A stretch of 23,698 nucleotides of DNA from an uncultured Prevotella sp. (GCA_937901345.1 CALCHM010000174.1:1-23698), one strand, 5' to 3'. Positions 1-8,187 are shown, numbered from the stretch's first letter. Notes: generated by a model not told the origin, from the letters alone. Translations and numbers: made by a program.

Positions 1-18
1 ACCTAAGTTAGGGGGAGT

Positions 19-98
19 CCCGCTTGCGGGGAGGGGGTCTGTGAAGACTTTTGGAATTACCGCTATATTATCCCCCAATGCATGCATGGGATTGGGGG
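19..98. repeat. Two short hairpins at the left edge
   Basis: Two perfect inverted repeats lie downstream of the first gene. CCCGC/GCGGG with a two-base loop is at 19-30, and CCCCCAAT/ATTGGGGG is at 72-79 and 91-98 around a loop containing the palindrome GCATGCAT. The stretch is G-rich on the plus strand and I see no credible gene in 1-165. These may belong to an intergenic repeat that continues beyond the window, but only the edge is visible. Confidence 0.4.
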
Positions 99-109
99 GG
101 CTAATTCAC

Positions 110-137
110 TAAAGAAGGACGCACGGGTCGTGCGTCC
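110..137 (-). terminator. Likely terminator of the DUF6261-like gene
   Basis: A perfect 9-bp stem, GGACGCACG/CGTGCGTCC (117-125 and 129-137) with a three-base loop, lies just past the stop codon of the minus-strand gene. Read on the minus strand it is followed by TTCTTTAG, a modest T-rich tail. Strong stem and correct position, but the T-tract is short. Confidence 0.6.
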
Positions 138-165
138 GTACCGGTCAATGGGGGATGCGACTGAG

Positions 166-945
166 TTATTCAGTGGGGGTTGTGGGTTCAGCGGGCGTTT
201 CGGGTGTTGTTCCCGCATCTTCCTTCTTCTGACTCTTACCCGTGTTGGCAGCGATGAGGCGGAAGGTTTCGACGATGCCGGTGAGTTGGGTGACGAAGTT
301 GTTGATGGCTTCCGAGGGCTGGATGAGGGCGTAGGCATTGACGATGGCCACCATTTCCGTGTAGAGGCGGTCGCACTCGGCGCGCGCGGCTTCGGTATCA
401 ACGTCTTTTTCGGGCACTCTTTCAGCCATTTCCATGGTCTTCTTCTGCATTTCGATGCTGAAGGTGGCGTTGGCCACGGTGAGTTCTTCCACTTCCTGTG
501 TGAGGGCGAGCGTCGTTACATGGGCTGCGTTCTCGGGCTTTTGCAGTTCGGCAAGGAGTCCGTCCAATTCTGCCGTCTGACGTGAGAATTCATGAGAACG
601 AATGCCGCGGTAGGGGGCAAAAACGGCTTTTAGGGCATTGTATGCCGCCTTTTTCGCCTCAATGTGCGTGTACTGATGGGCATTGATTACGGCATTGAAT
701 ACGGCAAGCATGTCGTCGCGTACGGCGTCGGCCTGCTTCATGATGTCCGTTGCAACGAAGGCTGTTTGGCGATTGACGATGCGCGATTCGTTTCTTACAG
801 CATCGCGGTAACTCGCGAAAATCTCCGTGATGTGGAGCGCTTCGGGGTCCATTGCTTCACCGAGGGATACCACTTGAGTGTGGAAGTTGCAGTGCGCACC
901 TAATGTAAGGTGAGTACTGGCGAAATTAGGAATTTGAGGTGCCAT
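166..945 (-). CDS. DUF6261-like hypothetical protein
   Basis: A 259-residue protein of unknown function. The start chosen is the ATG at 945 (MAPQIPN...). The frame stays open upstream to 1233, but that extension only translates a tandem DNA repeat in proline/arginine-rich peptide and is unlikely to be real. The N-terminal pattern 'LTLGAHCNFHTQV' resembles the 'RNGEHFQFHTE' signature I associate with Bacteroidales DUF6261 proteins. The rest is rich in Ala, Glu and Lys and looks like a helical bundle. The last roughly 20 residues are a low-complexity Pro/Thr/Glu tail. There is no signal peptide or membrane segment, so a cytoplasmic location is inferred. It stands alone between a terminator-like hairpin and a repeat array. 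No TAnnTTTG box was found upstream. The family match is from memory, and the function is unknown. Confidence 0.75.
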   Translation of the reverse strand: MAPQIPNFASTHLTLGAHCNFHTQVVSLGEAMDPEALHITEIFASYRDAVRNESRIVNRQTAFVATDIMKQADAVRDDMLAVFNAVINAHQYTHIEAKKAAYNALKAVFAPYRGIRSHEFSRQTAELDGLLAELQKPENAAHVTTLALTQEVEELTVANATFSIEMQKKTMEMAERVPEKDVDTEAARAECDRLYTEMVAIVNAYALIQPSEAINNFVTQLTGIVETFRLIAANTGKSQKKEDAGTTPETPAEPTTPTE

Positions 946-980
946 AAGATTTGTTTTTTTAAGGTGAATAAATTTAAGTT

Positions 981-1332
981 GTGAATATATGAGCGTTTTC
1001 AAGGGTAGCACCGAAGTGGCAACCGTGAAAATGGTCATTTTGAAGGGTAGCACCGCGGTGGACGACGGGAATATGACCGTTTTGAGGGCGAGCACCGCGG
1101 TTTTTTGCGGAATATGGCCGTATTTTCGGTTTCCACCGCGGTGGACGGCAAAATATGGGCGATTTTCTTGTTTCCACCGCGGTTTTTTGCCAAAAATGAC
1201 CGTGGGGGGCATTTCCACCGTGGTGGTCGGCAAAATATGAGGATTTTCCCTATTTCCACCGCGGTTGACGACCGAAAATGGCCGTTTTGAGCAAAACCAC
1301 CGTGGTGGTTCGGCAGAAAATGGTCATTTTCA
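981..1332. repeat. Eight-unit 41-42 bp tandem array with palindromic cores
   Basis: Eight degenerate units begin near 1003, 1045, 1087, 1129, 1171, 1212, 1253 and 1293, after a partial unit at 981-1002. Most units carry the dyad CCACCGCGGTGG or a close variant, followed about 15 bases later by a second dyad such as AAAATGGTCATTTT or AAATGGCCGTTTT. Units 2, 4, 6 and 8 keep the full palindrome, whereas units 3, 5 and 7 replace its right half (GCGGTTTTTTGC or GCGGTTGACGACC), giving an A/B alternation. The array fills most of the 946-1476 gap, upstream of the DUF6261-like gene. Short ORFs through it in several frames read PPRW-type peptides and are not believed. It is not a CRISPR, because the whole unit is degenerate rather than a constant repeat with unique spacers. 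Confidence 0.9.
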
Positions 1333-1385
1333 ACTCACGCACCCCCTCCACTGCCGCAAGAATGGCGGACAGACGGGTAAGAACA

Positions 1386-1428
1386 TGCACCCTGGGTGTA
1401 TCATGTTGCAGACAACTCCGAGGGTGCA
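1386..1428. repeat. Hairpin TGCACCCT/AGGGTGCA with inner stem
   Basis: An 8-bp perfect inverted repeat (1386-1393 and 1421-1428) encloses a smaller GTTG/CAAC stem at 1405-1416. It lies between the tandem array and the end of the aminopeptidase gene. A GCACCC/GGGTGC hairpin also occurs at 6714-6730, so the two may be copies of one element family. Its role is unknown. Confidence 0.5.
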
Positions 1429-1430
1429 CC

Positions 1431-1460
1431 TTTTATAAATAAAAATAAGCAATAGTGCTT
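1431..1460 (-). terminator. Possible terminator of the aminopeptidase gene
   Basis: On the minus strand, just past the stop at 1477, a short AAGCA/TGCTT stem (1447-1451 and 1456-1460, four-base loop) is followed by ATTTTTATTTATAAAA. The stem is only 5 bp, so this is a weak intrinsic terminator candidate. The T-rich tail and position favour it. Confidence 0.45.
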
Positions 1461-1476
1461 CTATTTTAGCGAATTT

Positions 1477-3261
1477 CTAAATCTTTGCCGTGGCCTTTTC
1501 CAACCATTTCTGGTCTGCGGCATCACTCAGAAGCGGCATTAATTTAGTGCGTACAAGAGCATGGTAAGTATTCAACCATTCCTTCTCTTCTGCATTCAAC
1601 AGCGTGAAGTCTATGGGTTTAACGTCTATGGGACAGAGGGTGAGGGTTTCAAATGCGTAGAACTTACCAAAAGGTGTCGTTGCTTTATCCACAACGAGTA
1701 GCAAGTTTTCAATGCGAACGCCAAACTGACCTTCTACATAGATTCCGGGTTCATTCGTGATTGTCATGCCGGCCTTAAATGGCACCAACGTACTGGGGCG
1801 TACGTTCTTTCGTATTTGATGAGGACCTTCATGCACGCAAAGACGCGAACCAACGCCATGCCCCGTGCCGTGTCCGAAGTCGTATCCATGTTGCCACATC
1901 GCGTAACGCGCCGCCAAGTCCAACTGCACTCCCGTAGTTCCTTCGGGGAAGCAACACTTTGAGAGGGCGATATGTCCCTTCAATACAAGCGTATACGCCT
2001 TGCGTTCTTCAGCGGTTACCTCACCGAGCGCAATGGTTCTCGTGATGTCGGTCGTACCGCTACGATAATGCGCACCACTATCGCACAGCAGGAGTCCCTT
2101 AGGAAGCAAGGTGCTGTTATCTTCTGCCGAGGCTTCGCGATGCACAATTGCCCCGTTGGCGGCATACCCCATGATGGGAGCGAAAGAGAAACCTCGGAAT
2201 TCCGAGTGTTCCTTGCGGAGGGCATTTAACTTTGCCTCAGCATCCAATTCGGTAATCTTTCCGCCAGGTACGTTTTCCTCCAACCAACGCAAGAACTTCA
2301 CCATCGCTACACCATCGTTCTCCATAGCGCGTCGGAAACCCTCTTGTTCTGCTGGATTCTTAATCATGCGAATTGCTTCAACGGGACACTCAATAATATC
2401 GTAGTCCACCCCAAGACGTTCTGCATAATGTACGATGTCATAACTAATTGTTTGGGGCAGCATGTAATATTGTCCTCGATCATTATGGTTGGCCATAAAC
2501 GTCTTCAGACCATTGTAGTCACGCACCTTGATTTCAGTCTGCTTCAGGTATTCGCTCACTTCAGGCGTCAACTTACGCTGATCAACGAAGAGTATCGCTC
2601 CCTTAGCATAAATTATGAGATATGAGAGAAACACGGGATTGTAATCCACATCCGCACCTCGGAGATTCAAAGTCCATGCAATTTCAGATAGGTCATTCAT
2701 CAAGAGATAGGAATCTTCAACAATCCCACAGACTTCACGTATGCGTGCCAATTTGCTTGCCACACTCTCCCCAGCTAAGTGTTCAAAGTGAATGCGCATG
2801 GGTTGGCATTGCTTTGCAGGACGCTCACTCCAAAGATAGTCAAAAGGATCTTCAACCGCCTGCAAGTTGAGTTTCTCCGTCACGGTCCACTCTTCAAACT
2901 GCGATATGCTAACCATGTCTCCTACAAAGACAACCGTGTCGTCAGTTTCCAACTCTTGCTCCAACCATTCCATAATCGTTGGAGTACCCTCAACTCCTTC
3001 CTTCATCAGTTTAAAAGGAGTATCCTTAAGTTGTTGTGCTGCCTGTATGAAATAGCGCGAGTCCGTCCATAATGCTGCGCTATTTTTCGTAATCACCGCA
3101 GTTCCTGCAGACCCGTCAAAACCAGTTGCCCACTCACGTACCTTCCAGTGATCGGGAGTGTACTCACTATTATGAGGATCTGTAGAGGGAATAATGATGG
3201 CTTGGAAATTCTCAATGTTGAGCCAATGGCGGATAGACGCCAAATTTGAAATAACTGACAT
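1477..3261 (-). CDS. Xaa-Pro aminopeptidase (aminopeptidase P, M24B)
   Basis: A 594-residue metallo-aminopeptidase that removes an N-terminal residue preceding proline. Two creatinase-like N-terminal domains (roughly residues 1-130 and 160-300) precede a pita-bread catalytic domain (about 305-530) and a C-terminal extension (530-594). This layout and length match the long cytosolic aminopeptidase P type rather than the roughly 440-residue PepP type. The metal ligands of the family are present: D394, D405, H468 (in GHGTGHGVG), E504 (TNEPG) and E518 (RIEN), with the conserved H374 and H464. There is no signal peptide, so it is probably cytosolic. The start at 3261 (MSVISN) fits the family N-terminus, whereas an in-frame ATG 22 codons upstream adds an unlikely leader. 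It diverges from the M16 peptidase gene. Confidence 0.95.
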   Translation of the reverse strand: MSVISNLASIRHWLNIENFQAIIIPSTDPHNSEYTPDHWKVREWATGFDGSAGTAVITKNSAALWTDSRYFIQAAQQLKDTPFKLMKEGVEGTPTIMEWLEQELETDDTVVFVGDMVSISQFEEWTVTEKLNLQAVEDPFDYLWSERPAKQCQPMRIHFEHLAGESVASKLARIREVCGIVEDSYLLMNDLSEIAWTLNLRGADVDYNPVFLSYLIIYAKGAILFVDQRKLTPEVSEYLKQTEIKVRDYNGLKTFMANHNDRGQYYMLPQTISYDIVHYAERLGVDYDIIECPVEAIRMIKNPAEQEGFRRAMENDGVAMVKFLRWLEENVPGGKITELDAEAKLNALRKEHSEFRGFSFAPIMGYAANGAIVHREASAEDNSTLLPKGLLLCDSGAHYRSGTTDITRTIALGEVTAEERKAYTLVLKGHIALSKCCFPEGTTGVQLDLAARYAMWQHGYDFGHGTGHGVGSRLCVHEGPHQIRKNVRPSTLVPFKAGMTITNEPGIYVEGQFGVRIENLLLVVDKATTPFGKFYAFETLTLCPIDVKPIDFTLLNAEEKEWLNTYHALVRTKLMPLLSDAADQKWLEKATAKI

Positions 3262-3363
3262 ACGTATGGAATGTTGAGTGATACAATGAAACCCATGAGC
3301 GCAGGGTTTCAAACCTGCTGAATACAACGGAGTTTCCTAATTCTGAGTCTCCGCTGGTGCTTG

Positions 3364-3371
3364 CAAACATA
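3364..3371 (-). promoter_or_regulatory. Putative -7 box for the aminopeptidase gene
   Basis: The minus strand reads TATGTTTG, matching the Bacteroidota -7 consensus TAnnTTTG. It would give a leader of about 95 nt before the ATG at 3261. No clear TTTG at the -33 position was seen. The 277-base spacer it sits in (3262-3538) separates the divergent peptidase genes. Confidence 0.45.
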
Positions 3372-3449
3372 CGAATTTAAAAGCACATGACCTTTATTTC
3401 GCTTCATGTTTCTTTAATATTCGTTAAAAAAAGGAGGGTGAAATCTTGA

Positions 3450-3478
3450 TTTGTGTAAGTCGGAAGTCTTTATTTTTG
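3450..3478 (+). promoter_or_regulatory. Putative promoter of the M16 peptidase gene
   Basis: TTTG at 3450-3453 and TATTTTTG at 3471-3478 match the Bacteroidota -33 and -7 elements, 17 bases apart, slightly tighter than the usual spacing. Transcription would begin near 3485. That supports the ATG at 3539 over the in-frame one at 3494, which would leave almost no leader. Confidence 0.55.
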
Positions 3479-3538
3479 TAAATATGCTTACCTTTGCTGC
3501 GATTTCTAAGAAAACACATCAATCATAACAACTTAGAT

Positions 3539-6367
3539 ATGAAAAACATTCTTAAACTTTTCAGCCTTTTGTTTGTCTTGATTTTCTCAACAAACAGCAT
3601 GGCACAACAGGTTCCTGAACTTCCTTTGGATCCTGAAGTACGCTACGGTAAGTTAGCTAATGGTTTAACTTACTACATCCGCCACAATGCGGAACAAAAA
3701 GGACTTGCCGACTTCTACATTGCTCAGAAAGTTGGTGCCGTTCAGGAAGAAGACAGCCAGCGCGGTCTTGCCCACTTCCTCGAACACATGTGTTTTAATG
3801 GTTCGGAACACTTCCCCGGCAGCGATGACCTCGTGAAGTATTGCGAAAGCATCGGTGTGAAGTTTGGTTACAATCTTAATGCCTACACTGCATGCGACGA
3901 AACAGTTTATAACATTAGCGACGTTCCTGTTACGCCCGAAAACGTTGAGGGTATGTTCAACATCCTCTACGACTGGGCTGCTGGTCTTACCCTTCCTGGT
4001 GAAGAAATCGACAAGGAGCGTGGTGTGATTAAGGAAGAGTGGCGTATGCGTAACTCTGGCGCAATGCGTATTTACGAACGCGCTTTCCCCCTCCTTATGC
4101 CCGGAAGCCGCTACGCTTATCGCTTGCCTATTGGTACGATGGAAGTTGTTGAAAACTTCCCCCACCAAGAAATTCGCGACTATTACCAAAAGTGGTATCG
4201 CCCCGACCTTCAGGGTATCATCATTGTGGGAGATATTGACGCGGCTGCGCTGGAAGCAAAGGTGAAAGACGTATTTGGTAAGATTAAGATGCCCGAAAAT
4301 GCTGCGCCTTACGAATTCTATCCCGTGCCTGACAACGAACAGGCCATCTACGTCATTGATAAGGATAAGGAACTCAATCGGACAAGCATTACAATCTACT
4401 TCAAGCACGAACCCGTGCCCCTCGAAATGCGCAACACGCAAGTTGGCGTAGTGATGGACTTGGCTACAACGATGATTTGCTCCATGTTGAACAGCCGCCT
4501 CGAAGAATTGGCACAGAAACCCGAATGTAACTTCATCGGTGCAGGCGTAGGTTACAGCAACATGATTGTAGCAAAGACTGTTAACGCATTCACCGTGAAC
4601 ATTATGCCCAAACCTGGCAAGGATGCCGAAGCCGTACAGGAAGTGATGCAGGAAGTGTTACGTGCCGTACGTCACGGTTTCACAGGTTCTGAAAAGTTCC
4701 GTGCTCAAGAAAACCTCCTCAGTTCGGTTGAACGCCTCTATCAAAACCGCGACAAGCAGAAGAACGAGACTTACGTAAACTGGTACGTACGTCACTTCTT
4801 GGACAACTCTCCCGCTATGGACATTGCTACTACTTACCAAATGTATCAGCAATTGCTCCAGAACCTCCCCACAGAAGTATATTCTCAGATTATCGCTCAG
4901 TTGGCTGCTAGCACAGAAAAGAACTTCGTGTTCTTCGCCATGTATCCCGAAAAGGACGACGTTGTTGTTCCCTCGGTTGAAGCGATGAAGAATGCCGTAA
5001 ATGCCGCTGTTAACGCTAACCTTGAGGCTTATGTTGACAATGTAAAGAACGAGCCCCTCGTTCCCGAACTTCCCACAAAGGGCACTATCGTGAAGGAAGA
5101 GTCAGCAGACTTTGGTTACACAAAGTGGACACTCTCTAACGGTGCGAATGTATATTTCCGTCAGACGGATTTCAACGATGCTCAGGTATTGCTCCGCGCA
5201 GAAAGTTTCGGAGGTATGTCTTTGGTGAAGGACAAGGATGTTATGAACGCACGCATGGTAGGTAGCATCATGAACAGCACAGGTTGGGGTAACTTTACTT
5301 CAGTGGAACTCCAGAAGAAACTTGCAGGTAAGCAGGTAAGCACATCTGTTTCGCTCGGTAGCACAATGGAACACATTTCAGGTAATGCTACTCCCAAGGA
5401 TATACGTACGCTTTTCGAATTGCTCTATCTCCACTTCCAGAAACCTGCTGACGACCCCGACGCTTACAAGAACTACATGGACTATCAGCGTCTCCAACTC
5501 GCCAATGCTTCTAAGTTGCCTCAGAAGGCTTGGAGCGACTCTATCTCAAGCACACTTTATCCTGGCGTAGAACGTCAGCGTCCCTTCACTATGGACGACC
5601 TCGACAAGATGAACTACGACGAAATCAAGCGTATCTACACAGAACGCTTCGCTTCTGCTGGCGACTTCAACTTCTACGTAACGGGTGCATTCAACGTTGA
5701 CTCTCTCCGATTGATGGTTGAAACTTACGTAGCGTCACTCCCCGGTGTGGCAAAGCGCGAAAAGTTTGTTGACCTTGGCATCGATGCTCGCAAGGGTGTT
5801 ATTGAAAATCGCTTCTTCCGTGAAATGGAAACTCCTCAGGCATTCCTTGCTCAGATCTGGCACGGTGAAAAGAAGTACACACTTAAGGATGCGCTCACCA
5901 TCGGAGCCTTTGGTGACGTGCTCTCACAACGCTATTTGAAGAGCATCCGTGAAGATGGCGGTCTCTCTTATTCCGTTCAGGCACAGGCAGACCTCTCTTA
6001 CGGTGAAGACGATGAATACGCACTTCAGATTGTATGCCCCTTCACTCCCGAAAAGTGCGACTCTGTGCTCCTCCTCATGGAAATCGGTATTCAAGACATC
6101 GCTCAGAAGGGTGTGACCGACGATGAATTGGACAAGATTAAGAAGTTTGAACTTAAGCAATACGCAGACAACCAGCGTGAGAACTCTTACTGGCAGGACC
6201 TCATCATCGAAAAGGTTGAATGGGGTAAGGATGGTCAGAAGGACTACGAAAAGATTATCAACGGTCTCAACTCTAAGGACATTCAGAAGTTTGTCAACAA
6301 GACTCTTTTGAAGAAGCCCAACACTTCAACCATCATCATGCTCCCTGCTTCGTTGCAGCAGCAATAA
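3539..6367 (+). CDS. Secreted M16 family zinc metallopeptidase, two-domain
   Basis: A 942-residue pitrilysin/insulinase-type peptidase. The start at 3539 gives a clean signal peptide (MKNILK, then a hydrophobic run ending near NSMAQ, about residues 1-22), so the protein is probably periplasmic or outer-membrane associated. The first M16 half carries the inverted zinc motif HFLEH (H79, E82 catalytic, H83). The third ligand is E160, exactly 77 residues after H83 as in pitrilysin, within DKERGVIKEEW. A second M16 half (about residues 510-930) lacks HxxEH and should be the non-catalytic partner. It contains the substrate-binding R/Y-type segment 'REDGGLSYSVQA'. Length suits a single-chain clamshell enzyme that degrades oligopeptides. 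It is a single-gene unit with its own promoter and terminator. Confidence 0.95.
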   Translation: MKNILKLFSLLFVLIFSTNSMAQQVPELPLDPEVRYGKLANGLTYYIRHNAEQKGLADFYIAQKVGAVQEEDSQRGLAHFLEHMCFNGSEHFPGSDDLVKYCESIGVKFGYNLNAYTACDETVYNISDVPVTPENVEGMFNILYDWAAGLTLPGEEIDKERGVIKEEWRMRNSGAMRIYERAFPLLMPGSRYAYRLPIGTMEVVENFPHQEIRDYYQKWYRPDLQGIIIVGDIDAAALEAKVKDVFGKIKMPENAAPYEFYPVPDNEQAIYVIDKDKELNRTSITIYFKHEPVPLEMRNTQVGVVMDLATTMICSMLNSRLEELAQKPECNFIGAGVGYSNMIVAKTVNAFTVNIMPKPGKDAEAVQEVMQEVLRAVRHGFTGSEKFRAQENLLSSVERLYQNRDKQKNETYVNWYVRHFLDNSPAMDIATTYQMYQQLLQNLPTEVYSQIIAQLAASTEKNFVFFAMYPEKDDVVVPSVEAMKNAVNAAVNANLEAYVDNVKNEPLVPELPTKGTIVKEESADFGYTKWTLSNGANVYFRQTDFNDAQVLLRAESFGGMSLVKDKDVMNARMVGSIMNSTGWGNFTSVELQKKLAGKQVSTSVSLGSTMEHISGNATPKDIRTLFELLYLHFQKPADDPDAYKNYMDYQRLQLANASKLPQKAWSDSISSTLYPGVERQRPFTMDDLDKMNYDEIKRIYTERFASAGDFNFYVTGAFNVDSLRLMVETYVASLPGVAKREKFVDLGIDARKGVIENRFFREMETPQAFLAQIWHGEKKYTLKDALTIGAFGDVLSQRYLKSIREDGGLSYSVQAQADLSYGEDDEYALQIVCPFTPEKCDSVLLLMEIGIQDIAQKGVTDDELDKIKKFELKQYADNQRENSYWQDLIIEKVEWGKDGQKDYEKIINGLNSKDIQKFVNKTLLKKPNTSTIIMLPASLQQQ

Positions 6368-6390
6368 ATAACATGTAATACACATTTTAA

Positions 6391-6434
6391 AGGACGTGCC
6401 AACTTCAAATAGTGGCACGTCCTCTTTATTTTAA
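6391..6434 (+). terminator. Strong intrinsic terminator of the M16 gene
   Basis: A perfect 11-bp stem, AGGACGTGCCA/TGGCACGTCCT (6391-6401 and 6413-6423) with an 11-base loop, is followed by CTTTATTTTAA and starts 23 bases after the stop codon. This is the clearest terminator in the window. Confidence 0.9.
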
Positions 6435-6480
6435 GGCAATGATACAGTGGATGCCCCCAATTAGAATCTTGTACTTTAAA

Positions 6481-6620
6481 TGACGCTGAAGGCGTCACCG
6501 CTCGGTAACTTAAAATTTCACTCGCTTAATGACGCTGAAGGCGTCTCCGCTCAGGAACTTAAAGAATTTCACTCGCTTAATGACGCTGAAGGCGTCACCG
6601 CTCGGTAACCGGGTGGTTTG
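6481..6620. repeat. Three tandem ~50 bp copies with GACGC/GCGTC hairpin
   Basis: Copies begin at 6481, 6530 and 6581. Each opens with TGACGCTGAAGGCGTC, which folds as GACGC/GCGTC, then CCGCTCGGTAAC or CCGCTCAGGAAC, and the first two end in TTTCACTCGCTTAA. The first two copies are 49 and 51 bases long. The third runs into the left arm of a larger palindrome. Confidence 0.9.
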
Positions 6621-6812
6621 AGCGTAGCGAATACCCCCGGATTAGTATCAAAGAGTAGTCGCACTCTGGAAGAGTGCCCCAACACCTGACATATCTTGTT
6701 GCTCGTTGCTCGGGCACCCCTCTAGGGTGCGATGTTTGTGTGCTCCTCACCGGGGGTACTCGCCTCGCTCGCACGCCCCGGTTACTGAGCGGAGACACCT
6801 TCGGCGTCTTGA
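6581..6812. repeat. REP-like composite inverted repeat
   Basis: The left arm (6581-6640) and right arm (6750-6812) are imperfect inverted copies. GAGCGTAGCGAATACCCCCGG on the left pairs with a near-identical reverse complement near 6750-6770, and the GACGC...GCGTC...GTAAC block pairs with 6780-6811. Between the arms are two further hairpins: GCACTCT/AGAGTGC at 6661-6677 and GCACCC/GGGTGC at 6714-6730. The element sits between convergent genes, a typical place for REP-type repeats. The 6368-6947 gap holds this, the tandem copies and the upstream terminator. I see no gene in it, and 6813-6947 shows nothing recognisable. Confidence 0.8.
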
Positions 6813-6947
6813 CCAACTGGATTTAGTAGATTTTCCATATCAAACACACCTCAAAACAGTCTCACTTATTTTTACAATTTTGAACACCCTACCTTACGCG
6901 CCAGGCGAAGGGGGGGCTAAAACAACTGAGAGCGCGTGTGTGGGGAA

Positions 6948-8042
6948 TCATTCGCCCTTTAACGTGATGCAGGAGGTATAAACTCCGTCCTTCACTCCTT
7001 TTTGCCACGTGTGGCGATGCGGATAGGAGAGTTCCAGGCGCTGGCTTACTTGTTGCAACCCGATACCGCCGCCACTCTTGTCGTCAGCCGATTTTGGGAA
7101 GTTGCTGTTGGTGCAGGTGAAGGTGATTTCTCCGTCGTCCTTCACGTTCAGACGGATGTGGATGAACGAGGGTTGGGTGGGGCAGATGCCATGTTTGAAT
7201 GCATTCTCCACGAGCGAAATAAACAGAAGCGGAGCAATGCTCACTTCGCGATGTTGTGGCACATTGAGGTCCACTTGCAAGTCAACGTTCTTCCCAATGC
7301 GCAGTCGCATGAGTTCGATGTAATTTTGCAGGAACTCCGCTTCCTTCTTTAAGGGCACACGTTCCTCTTGATTTTCGTAGAGCAGGTAACGCAACAATTT
7401 TCCGAGTTCTAGAATGGCGTGCTGCGCCTTTTCTGTGTCAAAAGCCGTAAGGGCATAGATGTTGTTCAACGTGTTGAGCAAGAAGTGTGGCGAAATCTGA
7501 TTCTTCAGATTCTTGAGTTCTGCAGCCTGTCTGTCCACTTCCGCCTTGCGTCGCTCAATCTCCGTCTGATGCCAACGTAAACTCAGGCGCAGCGCCAAAC
7601 AAATGGCAATTGCCGAGATGAGCAAGAAGGCATTGCGCACAACGAAGAATGTCTTCCAAAGCAAAATGGTTTCAGCGCTCGGTCGGTGGTGTACTCCTCC
7701 CAATCGGCGTCCCTTGGAAGGTGTTGGTGTATGCGTGTAGTTGGAATAAATTTCTAACCCCAATGAAATGCCCGCCACCATGCTGATGTTGATCAACCAA
7801 AAAAGGCTGTAACGGCGCTGCAAGAAGTAGTGGGGAATCAGCACAAAATAGTTGAAATAGAAAATGAAGCATGCCGATAAACTAAAGAGGGACACGTTGA
7901 AGAAACGTACCCAGTTGATGCTATCGCCACGTTGAAAGAACAATGGAGATCCAAAGATATATGCCCATGTAACAACGTGAGCCGCCACTTCAAGGTAGTG
8001 CATGCGGCGCAAGTCATTTCCGATGGAGGGGGAGGTGTTCAT
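6948..8042 (-). CDS. LytS/YehU-type sensor histidine kinase
   Basis: A 364-residue membrane histidine kinase of the His_kinase (LytS-like) family. The N-terminal half has about four hydrophobic segments (roughly 16-34, 48-70, 82-98 and 130-155) with little periplasmic domain, suggesting sensing at or in the membrane. A charged linker (155-180) leads to the phospho-acceptor motif NQISPHFLLNTLN with H186. The ATPase part has the N-box VENAFKHG (278-285) and the glycine-rich GGGIGLQQVSQRL (324-336). Such kinases usually pair with a LytTR response regulator, and none is in this window. It lies 145 bases downstream of the efflux operon in the same orientation, with a long stem-loop between, so it may be separately expressed. 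The signal is unknown. Confidence 0.92.
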   Translation of the reverse strand: MNTSPSIGNDLRRMHYLEVAAHVVTWAYIFGSPLFFQRGDSINWVRFFNVSLFSLSACFIFYFNYFVLIPHYFLQRRYSLFWLINISMVAGISLGLEIYSNYTHTPTPSKGRRLGGVHHRPSAETILLWKTFFVVRNAFLLISAIAICLALRLSLRWHQTEIERRKAEVDRQAAELKNLKNQISPHFLLNTLNNIYALTAFDTEKAQHAILELGKLLRYLLYENQEERVPLKKEAEFLQNYIELMRLRIGKNVDLQVDLNVPQHREVSIAPLLFISLVENAFKHGICPTQPSFIHIRLNVKDDGEITFTCTNSNFPKSADDKSGGGIGLQQVSQRLELSYPHRHTWQKGVKDGVYTSCITLKGE

Positions 8043-8103
8043 AATGAAGGGAAATAGAGATTCTTGGAAATAGAATTACAGGATTGCTCGTCAGAAAGAG
8101 GGA

Positions 8104-8180
8104 AAAGAAAGAGGGGAACGTGAGTGAGCGCATGACACCGAAAGGTTGTTGTGCCGTCATTCTCCCTCAAGTTCCCCTCT
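8104..8180 (-). terminator. Long stem-loop after the efflux operon
   Basis: CTCAAGTTCCCCTCT at 8166-8180 pairs with AGAGGGGAACGTGAG at 8110-8124 over 14 of 15 positions, enclosing about 41 bases. On the minus strand the second arm is followed by TTCTTTTCC. It starts a few bases past the permease stop, so it probably terminates or attenuates transcription between the efflux operon and the kinase gene. The long loop makes it less certain. Confidence 0.55.
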
Positions 8181-8187
8181 CGCTTAT

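Noticed and set aside
946..1290. ORFs in several frames giving PPRW/PYSAKNRG-type peptides, including the N-terminal extension of the DUF6261-like gene
   Set aside because: They are translations of the tandem DNA repeat in more than one frame. The family N-terminus begins at 945, after the repeat.
981..1332. CRISPR array
   Set aside because: No constant repeat separated by unique spacers, units degenerate along their whole length, and no cas genes in the window. The same holds for 13014-13304.
3262..3327. Upstream ATG adding 22 residues to the aminopeptidase
   Set aside because: The added sequence (MYSAGLKPCAHG...) is unlike the family, and MSVISN at 3261 matches the normal N-terminus.
3665..4441. 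258-codon minus-strand ORF within the M16 gene
   Set aside because: It is antisense to a well-supported gene with intact catalytic motifs and shows no domain of its own.
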